Origin: CAYWNK01 sp047639615
GTDB lineage: Bacteria; Planctomycetota; UBA1135; GCA-002686595
DNA: 7,710 nucleotides
NCBI GenBank assembly: GCA_047639615.1
Contig: JBLIOL010000272.1
Location: forward strand, 1 to 7,710
Direction: 5' to 3'
Numbering within the stretch: the first letter of the stretch is position 1; each line of letters begins with the position of its first letter. The translations under genes were made by a program, and so were the position numbers. The notes below the pieces were generated by a model, which was not told the origin of the DNA, searched no databases, and saw nothing but the letters and a program-made list of their open reading frames with translations. Shown one piece after another: positions 1-6,422 of this stretch.

Positions 1-1138
1 CTTGATCCAGGGCGATGTTGCCGCCGATGCCTTCCTCGAGCTGGCGCATGACCTCGCGCGGACCTTGCACGCGCAGGCGATACAGGCGGTCCGGATTCAC
101 CGGATTCACCGGGAAGACGCGCCAGACTATGCCGTCTTCGCCAGGCGGCGCGATGATCGCGACCTGCTCGATGATGGGCGGGCCCAGGGTGCTGCGATTA
201 AGCTGCGGAGCGAGCCGTACGGCGAATTCCGCACTGATTGTGACCTGATTTGATGCCACCAGGAAGAGCGCGAAGCCCAGGCCCAGCGCGATGGCTTTCT
301 GGGCTATGTGGGTCGTGAACAGGCTGCGGGTGATGCCGGCGAGGATGACGCCTGGACCGGCGCGTTCCGGATCCTTCGAACGGCTGAGGCCCAGGCGTTC
401 CGCCAGAGCGTCGGGGAAGCGCTCGCGGGAGATGCGGCGTTCCATGACCCCGTCCACGGCGATGGAGAGGGCGCCGGTTTCTTCGGACACGATCACGGCC
501 ACGGCGTCGGTCTGTTCGGTCAGGCCCAGGGCTGCGCGGTGGCGCGTGCCGGTGGACTTGGACAGGTCGGCGTTCTCCGAGAGCGGGAAGAGCACGGCTG
601 CGGCGACCACGCGGCCCTCGCGCAGGACCACGGCGCCGTCGTGCAGGGCGGCGCCCGGGTGGAAGATGCTGTCCAGCAAGTCGGCGCTGACCGGAGCGTC
701 GATGCGTGCGCCGGCATCGGCGTAGGTGTCGAGCGGCGTCTTGCGCTCGAAGGCGATCAGAGCGCCCTGACGCTTGCGTGCCATTTCGATGGCGGCATCG
801 CAGACCTGGCTGAGGGCTTCGGGTCCGGTCTTGCTCAGGAAGCGGCCGAAGAATTGGTGCTCGCCAAGGCTGAGGATGCCGCGGCGCAATTCCGGCTGGA
901 AGAGGATCGCTAGCACGATGGTGGCCACGCCGAGGATCGCATCGAGGACCTGCTCGAGCTCGCGTAACTCGAGCGCATCCACTAGGGCGTACATGCCCAC
1001 GCCCAAGACCAGCGCTCCAAAGCCCAGACCGCGCACAAGTCCACTGCCCTGGGTGGTGCGCAGCAGGCTGAGCACCAGGTAGATCCCGGTGGCCAGGATC
1101 AGAATCTGGAGTAGGTCGAAGGAGGTGAAGGAGGGCAC
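1..1138 (-). CDS. cdaA: Diadenylate cyclase (CdaA type) fused in frame to a YbbR/CdaR-like region; C-terminus beyond window
   Basis: Makes the second messenger c-di-AMP from two ATP at the inner membrane. Seen: 379 residues are readable with no stop before the left edge. Three hydrophobic segments (about residues 7-26, 33-55 and 60-80) are followed by FQPELRRG, then the DAC (DisA_N) domain with the catalytic motif LHDGA (D167-G168-A169) and the ATP-binding GTRHRAALG (R199-H200-R201), then VSEETG. The catalytic residues look intact. After about residue 250 the frame continues through a linker to a fourth membrane segment (about 281-297), then into sequence like the first YbbR repeat (about 299-379, with VQGP near 357-360). 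In Firmicutes YbbR is the separate regulator CdaR. Start: GTG at 1138 is the first possible start after an in-frame stop (the folP TGA), 6 bp downstream of folP; no clear Shine-Dalgarno, so translation is probably coupled. The cyclase call is very secure. The YbbR call rests on topology and a loose motif match, with only one repeat visible. Confidence 0.93.
   Translation of the reverse strand, partial: MPSFTSFDLLQILILATGIYLVLSLLRTTQGSGLVRGLGFGALVLGVGMYALVDALELRELEQVLDAILGVATIVLAILFQPELRRGILSLGEHQFFGRFLSKTGPEALSQVCDAAIEMARKRQGALIAFERKTPLDTYADAGARIDAPVSADLLDSIFHPGAALHDGAVVLREGRVVAAAVLFPLSENADLSKSTGTRHRAALGLTEQTDAVAVIVSEETGALSIAVDGVMERRISRERFPDALAERLGLSRSKDPERAGPGVILAGITRSLFTTHIAQKAIALGLGFALFLVASNQVTISAEFAVRLAPQLNRSTLGPPIIEQVAIIAPPGEDGIVWRVFPVNPVNPDRLYRLRVQGPREVMRQLEEGIGGNIALDQ
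92..109. repeat. 9-bp perfect tandem duplication inside the YbbR-like region
   Basis: The unit cggattcac occurs twice back to back and the next bases begin a third copy (cgg). Read on the minus strand it gives an in-frame Asn-Pro-Val duplication (PVNPVNPD, near residue 345) in the periplasmic part of the fusion protein. It looks like a small slippage duplication in a loop and has no evident function. Confidence 0.7.
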
Positions 1139-1144
1139 GCTAGG

Positions 1145-2305
1145 TCAGCAGCAGGGGGAAGCTTGATCGGTGGTTTGTAGGGCCAGCGCGACGGTCATGG
1201 TCTCGGCCATCACCGCCACATCGTGCACGCGCAGGACCTCGGCGCCCCCCTGAATACAGGCGACCAGAGCAGCGGCCGTGCCACCCAGGCGCTTGGAGGG
1301 CTGGTCCAGCCGTTTGGCCGTACGCCAGTCCTCTTGTTTCTCGGCACCACTGAGGTGTCCGATGAAGGACTTCCGGGACACTCCCAAAAGCAGCGGGCAG
1401 CCCAGTGAGCGTAGCTCAGGAAGGCGCCGTAGGAGGGCTAGGTTGTGGTCTAGGGCTTTGCCGAAGCCGATGCCGGGATCGAGCCAAAGCTGGTCCAGGT
1501 CGATGCCGGCGTCCAAACAGGCGGCCGCGCGCTCACGCAGGTGCTCGAGAACCTCGGCCACAGGGTCGACATAGCGCGGGTCGGACTGCATTTCGGGGGG
1601 CTTGCCCTGGCTGTGCATGGCTACGAATCCGGCTCCGAGCCTGGCCACCAGGGGCAGCATGGCAGGGTCCGCCAGGCCGGCGCTGATGTCGTTGACCCGG
1701 TTCGCGCCGGCGCCCAGAGCTTGCTCGGCTACCACGGCCTTGGTCGTGTCGATGCTGATGGGGATTTGCGTTTGCTCGCGTAGGGCGCGGATCGCGGGCA
1801 GTACGCGGGCTAGCTCTTCCTCGGCGCTGATCGGGCTGGCTCCGGGGCGCGAGGATTCGCCGCCCACATCCAGGATGTCCGCGCCGTCGCGCTCCATGGC
1901 CAGGCCGTGTTCCAGGGCGTTCGTCGCAGCCAGGTAGCGGCCGCCATCCGAGAAGCTGTCGGGGGTCACGTTCAAGACGCCCATGAGGAGCGGGCGCTTG
2001 GGCTCGGTGCAGGCGGCGTCCCAGGTGTCCGTGAGCAGCAGTCCTAGGGGATCGCCGGCTGCCGTGCGATCGGCGAGTTCCGTGGCGGCCATGCTCAGGC
2101 AGGTCTCGAACGCACCCGCTTCCGAGCTGCTGGCAGCCGTGGAACTCCAGTCGAGCAGGACTGCGCCAGGGGCGGCTCTCAAGCTCGCACTGGCCAGGGC
2201 GAAGCGTCGGCGGTCCACGCCGCCGGGCCGGCACCCCTGAGGGAATGGCAAGGCCCGCACCTGGAGGGCGCGGGCCATGTCACCGTACAAGCGGGTAGCT
2301 GCCAC
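1145..2305 (-). CDS. folP: Dihydropteroate synthase with N-terminal extension
   Basis: Condenses 6-hydroxymethyl-7,8-dihydropterin pyrophosphate with p-aminobenzoate to 7,8-dihydropteroate in cytosolic folate synthesis; the sulfonamide target. Seen, numbered from the GTG at 2305 (386 aa): MGVLNVTPDSFSDGG (108-122), DVGGESSRPGA (146-156; Ser where Thr is common), SIDTTKA (184-190), NDISAG (205-210), DPGIGFGK (277-284), GVSRKSFIG (308-316) and RVHDV (359-363), so all TIM-barrel ligand motifs are present. The family is usually about 280 aa and its first motif lies near the N-terminus, so about 105 residues here are extra. Start is uncertain: GTG 2305 lies 12 bp after the ftsH stop, ATG 2278 is nine codons later, and ATG 2092 would give 315 aa. 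None has a good Shine-Dalgarno; tight packing with ftsH favours one of the first two. The ftsH-folP order is also known in enterobacteria. Confidence 0.95.
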   Translation of the reverse strand: MAATRLYGDMARALQVRALPFPQGCRPGGVDRRRFALASASLRAAPGAVLLDWSSTAASSSEAGAFETCLSMAATELADRTAAGDPLGLLLTDTWDAACTEPKRPLLMGVLNVTPDSFSDGGRYLAATNALEHGLAMERDGADILDVGGESSRPGASPISAEEELARVLPAIRALREQTQIPISIDTTKAVVAEQALGAGANRVNDISAGLADPAMLPLVARLGAGFVAMHSQGKPPEMQSDPRYVDPVAEVLEHLRERAAACLDAGIDLDQLWLDPGIGFGKALDHNLALLRRLPELRSLGCPLLLGVSRKSFIGHLSGAEKQEDWRTAKRLDQPSKRLGGTAAALVACIQGGAEVLRVHDVAVMAETMTVALALQTTDQASPCC

Positions 2306-2317
2306 GGGCGTTGCGGA

Positions 2318-4651
2318 TCAGGCGGGGGAGAGTCCTGCCCCGCCCGGCAAGCCGGGGTCTTCTTCCGGCGGAGTCTGGGAGGCGTTGGGCGTGCGATCGG
2401 GCGCGCTTACTTCGGCGACCTCGTCATCCTCTTCAGGCTTCTCGGGACGCAGGCTCGAGGGCTCGGCGCCATCGATCAGTGCCTGAATCTCTTCCGCATT
2501 GAGGGTCTCGTACTCCAGCAGCGCGGCCGTCATACGACGGATCGCTCCGTCGTTCTCCTTGATCAGGCTGGTGGCGGTCTCGTAGGCCTCGCGCAGGATG
2601 CGCGAGATCTCCTCATCGATCAGACCGGAGGTGGTTTCCGAGTGCCACTTGCTGCCCATGAGCTCGGTGCCGAGGAAGTCCGAACCGCGCCGCTCGGCGT
2701 AGTTGATCGGGCCGACCTTGTCGCTCATGCCGAGCTCCGTGACCATGGCGCGCGCCATGTCCGTGGCGCGGCGAATGTCATCGCTGGCTCCGGCGGAGAT
2801 GTCGCCGCAGAAGATTTCCTCGGCAACTCGGCCGCCGAAGAGGGTGGCTAGTTGGCCGAGCAGGCGTTGGCGTTGGGTGTGATCGGTTTCCTTGGTGGGC
2901 AACATAATGGTTGCTCCCAGAGCGCGACCACGGGGCACGATCGTGACCTTGTGGGGCGGATCGACCTTGTCGAGCTTGGCGGCCACGAGGGCGTGGCCAG
3001 ACTCATGGAAGGCGGTGATCTCGAGATCTTCCGGCTCCAGCTTGCGGTTCACCTTCTTGCGGCCGTAGCGGATCTTGGTGGCAGCCTCTTCGAGGTGCCG
3101 CATGTAGATCTCCTCTTCCTTGTCGAGCACGGCCATGATGGCCGCCTCGTTGACGATGGCGGCGAGATCCGCGCCGGAGTATCCGGGCGTGGAGCGCGCG
3201 AGTACCGAGGGATCTGCGTCGTCACCGAGCTTCACGCGCTTGAGGTGCACGTTGAGGATCGCCTGGCGATCCTGCACGTCGGGCAGGTCGATGGTCACCT
3301 CGCGGTCGAAGCGACCGGGGCGCAAGAGGGCCGGATCGAGCACGTCGGGGCGGTTGGTGGCCGCGACCACGATGATGCCCTCATCCGTACCGAAGCCATC
3401 CATCTCCACCAGGATCGCGTTCAGGGTCTGCTCGCGCTCGTCGTGACCGCCGCCCATGCCGCTTCCACGGCGACGACCGACGGCGTCGATCTCGTCAAGG
3501 AAGATGATGCAGGGGGAGGTTTCCCTAGCTTGCTTGAACAGGTCGCGTACGCGGCTGGCGCCGACGCCCACGAACATCTCGACGAAGTCCGAACCGGAGA
3601 TCGAGAAGAAGGGCACTTCGGCTTCGCCGGCGATGGCCTTGGCCAGCAGGGTCTTGCCGCAGCCTGGCGGCCCGGCGAGCAGGACGCCGCGCGGGATGCG
3701 ACCACCGATGCGCGTGAAGCGGCCGGGGTTCTTCAGGAACTCGACGACCTCGCGTACCTCGTCCTTGGCTTCCTGTGCACCGGCTACATCATCGAAGGTG
3801 ACGCCGGTGTGGTTCTCTTTGTTGTAGAGCGTTGCCCGACTGCGGCTGAAGCTCATCACGCCGGCACCGCCGCCCTGGTTGCGCATCTGGCGCATGAAGA
3901 TCATGAACACCAGGAAGATCAGGATCCACGGACCCCAGAAGATTAGCAGGGAGCCAAAGGTGGTGTCCGCGCGACTGTGCTGGGTGCCTTGGCCTGGCGT
4001 GATATCGAATGTCAGGCTCTCGATCGGCGTACCCGCAGCAGCGAGGTCGGCCTTGAGGCTCATGATCTCGCCGGCATCGCGCACTTCGAACCAAACGGAA
4101 CCGGCCCTCAGATCGGCCAGGTTTTCGTCGGCGAGGGAGCCCCAGTTGTCGCCCGCGAGGGCGGTACCGCGCACCAGCAGCACGTCGGTCTGGATACGCG
4201 AGGTGTAGCGCGCTTCACTGCCTTCGGTGACGGGCTGGCTGTCTTCCTTGGTACTGGTGAGGTGCCTCACGAGCTCCGGTTGGAAGAGCTTGCGCTCGCG
4301 GGCCATGGCGAAGGCCTCGGCTGGGATCCGGCGTGGACGCGGTTCGGCGTTGATCTGCTGGATGTGGCTCTCGAGACCTTCCAGGTGGGCGAAGCTCACG
4401 TGGAACGGCAGCTTCTCTCCACCGGAGAGCACGCCGATCACCTCGTTGCTGCCCTTGATCTCAACGTTCTCAATGCGGCCCGTGTAGAGACTCCACCAGA
4501 ACTCGTCCTGGGTCATCTTGCGCGGGCGTTGCAGATGGGAACTGCCAAACGCGACCAGAACCACCACGAGGATGGTCAGGAATAGGAAGAAGGGCCCGAA
4601 GGGGCGTTGACGGCGATCGCGATCGCCTTGGGGAGTGGGACTCTCCGGCAT
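2318..4651 (-). CDS. ftsH: ATP-dependent zinc metalloprotease FtsH with enlarged periplasmic region
   Basis: Inner-membrane hexameric AAA+ protease that extracts and degrades membrane and selected soluble proteins. Seen (777 aa): cytoplasmic N-tail; TM1 about 18-37; a periplasmic stretch about 38-232; TM2 about 233-253; FDDVAG (286-291); Walker A GPPGCGKT (327-334; Cys where Thr is usual); Walker B IIFLDEID (382-389); pore motif MFVGVGASRVRD (359-370); second region of homology with ATNRPD (431-436) and RPGRFDR (444-450); zinc-protease motif HESGH (549-553); the GASDDI segment (621-626) with the presumed third zinc ligand Asp; and an acidic, Pro-rich tail (about 730-777). E. coli FtsH is about 644 aa with roughly 70 periplasmic residues, so this periplasmic part is more than twice as long. 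Start: ATG 4651 is fixed because an in-frame TAA lies one codon upstream; no Shine-Dalgarno at normal distance, the nearest GGAGG being 29 nt away. First gene after the 194-bp gap; folP follows 12 bp later. Confidence 0.98.
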   Translation of the reverse strand: MPESPTPQGDRDRRQRPFGPFFLFLTILVVVLVAFGSSHLQRPRKMTQDEFWWSLYTGRIENVEIKGSNEVIGVLSGGEKLPFHVSFAHLEGLESHIQQINAEPRPRRIPAEAFAMARERKLFQPELVRHLTSTKEDSQPVTEGSEARYTSRIQTDVLLVRGTALAGDNWGSLADENLADLRAGSVWFEVRDAGEIMSLKADLAAAGTPIESLTFDITPGQGTQHSRADTTFGSLLIFWGPWILIFLVFMIFMRQMRNQGGGAGVMSFSRSRATLYNKENHTGVTFDDVAGAQEAKDEVREVVEFLKNPGRFTRIGGRIPRGVLLAGPPGCGKTLLAKAIAGEAEVPFFSISGSDFVEMFVGVGASRVRDLFKQARETSPCIIFLDEIDAVGRRRGSGMGGGHDEREQTLNAILVEMDGFGTDEGIIVVAATNRPDVLDPALLRPGRFDREVTIDLPDVQDRQAILNVHLKRVKLGDDADPSVLARSTPGYSGADLAAIVNEAAIMAVLDKEEEIYMRHLEEAATKIRYGRKKVNRKLEPEDLEITAFHESGHALVAAKLDKVDPPHKVTIVPRGRALGATIMLPTKETDHTQRQRLLGQLATLFGGRVAEEIFCGDISAGASDDIRRATDMARAMVTELGMSDKVGPINYAERRGSDFLGTELMGSKWHSETTSGLIDEEISRILREAYETATSLIKENDGAIRRMTAALLEYETLNAEEIQALIDGAEPSSLRPEKPEEDDEVAEVSAPDRTPNASQTPPEEDPGLPGGAGLSPA
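4612..4627. repeat. 16-bp perfect palindrome at the 5' end of ftsH
   Basis: ggcgatcgcgatcgcc equals its own reverse complement. It lies within codons 9-14 of ftsH (Gly-Asp-Arg-Asp-Arg-Arg), 24-39 nt after the first base of the start codon, and arises from a doubled GAT-CGC codon pair. It contains two overlapping GCGATCGC octamers, each also a palindrome. In mRNA it could pair only between neighbouring copies or with a very small loop, so a regulatory role is speculative. Confidence 0.6.
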
Positions 4652-4845
4652 AGCTTATCTATCGCCCGGTGAGGGTTAATCCTCCAGGGCTCGTGCCCTC
4701 CGAAGCGATGCTCTAATTGTAATAGCACCGGGGTTCCCGGTGCTAGCGCTGGACTGGCCTCGTGGGCCGGACTTGGTGAGGCCCGCCGTGAGGGGGGCTA
4801 GATGAGGATACGTTGGGGATACGGACGTGGTACTGAGACCGTGGG
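4652..4845 (-). promoter_or_regulatory. 194-bp non-coding gap upstream of ftsH, likely leader/promoter region
   Basis: This is the only gap over 15 bp in the window and separates the lptE stop from the ftsH start. It holds the perfect hairpin at 4723-4745 and, just downstream of it on the minus strand, a TACAAT box (4721-4716, one mismatch to TATAAT). No convincing -35 sits 16-18 bp upstream; those positions fall inside the hairpin. Two GGAGG motifs flank a short inverted repeat (AGGGC/GCCCT, 4686-4699), but the nearer (4685-4681) is 29 nt from the ATG. No ORF with gene-like content was recognised. A promoter for the ftsH-folP-cdaA unit is plausible from position alone. Confidence 0.45.
4723..4745 (-). 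terminator. Perfect 10-bp stem-loop between lptE and ftsH (terminator-like, no U-tract)
   Basis: Arms tagcaccggg and cccggtgcta are exact reverse complements separated by a 3-nt loop (gtt on the plus strand, AAC in the transcript). The stem is GC-rich, lies 101 nt after the lptE stop and 71 nt before the ftsH start. In the direction of transcription it is followed by TTACAATTAG and not a run of U, so it does not meet the usual intrinsic terminator rule. It could be a U-less terminator, an mRNA stability hairpin or an operator-like site over a promoter. Confidence 0.5.
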
Positions 4846-5346
4846 CTAGGTTCCGGTGTGTTTACGCTCTGCCAGGACGAAGAGCTCCAGTACCAGGCGT
4901 TCTCCCAAGTTATTCAAGGCTCGCCGGGCCGCTTCTTGCTCGCCACCGTTCACTCCGAAGGTAAAGCCAACGCTAATGCTGGCACGGGTGCGAGAGAGCT
5001 CCTTTCCGCCCTTGGTATCGGTCAGGCTGGATTCCACTTCGATGATGACCGCGGCCTCCTGCCATTGGTTCTCTCTTGTTCGAATGCCCGAGCGGCGCCG
5101 GTAGCCCAGGATTCGGCCGCTTATCAGGACCTGGGCCTTATCCGGGCGGACGAGTTCGGCGCCCGTACGATCACGCAGAGCGCTGGTGACCGCCGCGTGC
5201 AGCTCGCGCTCCAGATCAGGTAGGGGACTGTCGTTGGCAAAGAAACTTACACCGACCTTGTGCTGCCCTTCCGGGAGCACCAGACCCATTCGGTAGCCGC
5301 AGGCCGAGAGGGCCAACAGGCCAGCCAGTAGCAGGCCGCGAGCCAT
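4846..5346 (-). CDS. lptE: LptE-like LPS assembly lipoprotein
   Basis: LptE plugs the LptD barrel and helps place lipopolysaccharide in the outer leaflet. Seen (166 aa from ATG 5346): a short hydrophobic signal peptide and lipobox LSAC with the modified Cys at 16, followed by GYRMG, the usual CGYR-type start of the mature LptE family. Then come VGVSFFANDSPLPDLERELHAAV (about 31-53 in part), a strand near 70-80 containing AQVLISGRILGYRR, and a later strand-rich part, all in the family order and at a typical length. Gly follows the lipid-bearing Cys, so no inner-membrane retention Asp is present. Start: ATG 5346 is preferred to the GTG one codon earlier because an AGGAG lies 8 nt upstream. The ATG shares one base with the stop of the preceding gene (TGATG). 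The family is divergent, so another outer-membrane lipoprotein of similar fold is the alternative. Confidence 0.82.
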   Translation of the reverse strand: MARGLLLAGLLALSACGYRMGLVLPEGQHKVGVSFFANDSPLPDLERELHAAVTSALRDRTGAELVRPDKAQVLISGRILGYRRRSGIRTRENQWQEAAVIIEVESSLTDTKGGKELSRTRASISVGFTFGVNGGEQEAARRALNNLGERLVLELFVLAERKHTGT

Positions 5347-6422
5347 CACGAGCGCTCCTGCGGTTGCATGGCCGTGGTCTCCTCTAGCAGCTTCCTGGCC
5401 TCTTCCAGTTGGCCCGGATTCTCGGCCTCCTGGGCGATGGTCATGGCGCGCCGGGCGTGAAATTCTGCTCCCGTGGGATTCCCAACCGTGCGATAGAAGC
5501 GTGCCACGAGCAGGTCGTTGTCAGCCAGGCGACCTAGAGCGTCGTGCAGCAGGGTCTCCACTTCGGGGCGGAGCGGGTGATCAGGGTAGTTGCCTAGCCA
5601 GATTTCCAGCTCCTCTCGAGCGGTTTGCATGAGCGTGCGGTCGTACTCCGGACTGGTCAGCCGGTCGAGGCGCAGGCGCGGAATGGCCGCTTGGGAACCG
5701 GCTAGGCGCCAGTCCTCCGGGAAGTAGAGGATCAGGTCTTCGTGACGCTGTTGGGCGAGCAGGTACTCTCGGCTTTCCTCATACAGGCCAGCAAGGGTTA
5801 CCAGGGCCTCGGGGCCACTGCTGTCCGAGGGGTATTCGGTCACCAGGTATTCGAGGATCTGCGGGGCCAGGGCGCGGTACGTGAAGAAGAACCCATAGCT
5901 GTCCGGATCGTTGGCCAGGGACAGGCCCGCCTTGGCAAGCAGGGCGCCGGCTTCCGTGCGCTGGCTATGTAGGGGGAAGCGCTCGTCGAGGCTGCGCAGG
6001 TGGCGGAAGCACTTGACGCGCTCCCCTTGGGCCAACCAGATGCGCGCGGCACTGACGCCGGCTCGTACGGCCAAGCGCCGGGCGACCTCGAGCTCCGACA
6101 GCTCCTTGAGTGCCTCGGGGTCCTCAGCGGCCGATTCCAGTTCCTCGATGCGGCGCTCGACCACATTTTCGAACTCGCGCTGCAGGCGGGTGCGCAGGCC
6201 GTGTTCCAGCCCGGGCGTTTCCACAGCAACCCGCAGGCGTTCCGTTGCGGTTTCGGGGCCGTCGGCCTGATCCAGCTCCGCACGGGCCAAATCGATGGCG
6301 CCAGGCACCTCGGCGGGGGTCAGGCTCTTGGGTACGTCGGGCCGCCGGCGGCCAGAGCTACAAGCGCTGACGGCAAGGGCCATGGCGAGGGTCAGGACCA
6401 GGCGAAGTCGCGGGGCGGGCAT
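5346..6422 (-). CDS. BamD-like TPR outer-membrane lipoprotein
   Basis: Probably a BamD (YfiO)-family lipoprotein, which in other bacteria supports the BamA complex that inserts outer-membrane beta barrels. Seen (358 aa from ATG 6422): a signal peptide with lipobox VSAC and Cys at 21, Ser at the next position, then a charged helical stretch (about 35-150) and helical repeats. The C-terminal half fits BamD best: EYLVTEYPSDSSGPEALVTL (191-210), then DRTL (261-264), LEIWLGNYPDHPLRPE (272-287) and LADNDLLVARFYRTVGN (299-315), like the family's repeat with LAExExxVARFY. It is about 110 residues longer than E. coli BamD (245 aa), mostly in the N-terminal helical part. The longer upstream frame inside recO lacks a signal peptide and is rejected; ATG 6422 overlaps the recO stop by one base and has no strong Shine-Dalgarno, suggesting coupled translation. 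Alternative: another TPR lipoprotein, such as a CpoB-like protein. Confidence 0.72.
   Translation of the reverse strand: MPAPRLRLVLTLAMALAVSACSSGRRRPDVPKSLTPAEVPGAIDLARAELDQADGPETATERLRVAVETPGLEHGLRTRLQREFENVVERRIEELESAAEDPEALKELSELEVARRLAVRAGVSAARIWLAQGERVKCFRHLRSLDERFPLHSQRTEAGALLAKAGLSLANDPDSYGFFFTYRALAPQILEYLVTEYPSDSSGPEALVTLAGLYEESREYLLAQQRHEDLILYFPEDWRLAGSQAAIPRLRLDRLTSPEYDRTLMQTAREELEIWLGNYPDHPLRPEVETLLHDALGRLADNDLLVARFYRTVGNPTGAEFHARRAMTIAQEAENPGQLEEARKLLEETTAMQPQERS
5355..5359 (-). promoter_or_regulatory. Ribosome binding site of lptE
   Basis: AGGAG on the minus strand, 8 nt before the ATG at 5346, lying inside the last codons of the upstream lipoprotein gene. It is the clearest Shine-Dalgarno found at a gene start in the window and decides ATG 5346 over GTG 5349, which would be only 5 nt away. 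Confidence 0.75.

Noticed and set aside
308..913. Plus-strand open frame of 201 codons opposite the cyclase domain
   Set aside because: The minus strand encodes an unmistakable DAC domain; the plus frame is Gly/Ala/Glu-rich with no recognisable features.
952..974. Inverted repeat gctcgag/ctcgagc with 9-nt spacer inside cdaA
   Set aside because: It is explained by repeated Leu-Glu codons (ALELRELE) in coding sequence; short and without a regulatory setting.
1533..2234. Minus-strand frame of 233 codons in an alternative phase of folP
   Set aside because: Arg/Pro/Gly-rich frame-shadow product; folP in the other phase has all DHPS motifs.
2852..3946. Long plus-strand open frame (364 codons) opposite ftsH
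   Set aside because: It mirrors the ftsH AAA/protease coding region; the product has His/Val/Leu-rich composition with no domain, signal or start context, as expected for an antisense shadow in GC-rich DNA.
4686..4699. Short inverted repeat AGGGC/GCCCT in the ftsH leader
   Set aside because: Only 5 bp with a 4-nt loop; expected by chance in GC-rich DNA. It is mentioned in the gap entry but not called as a separate feature.
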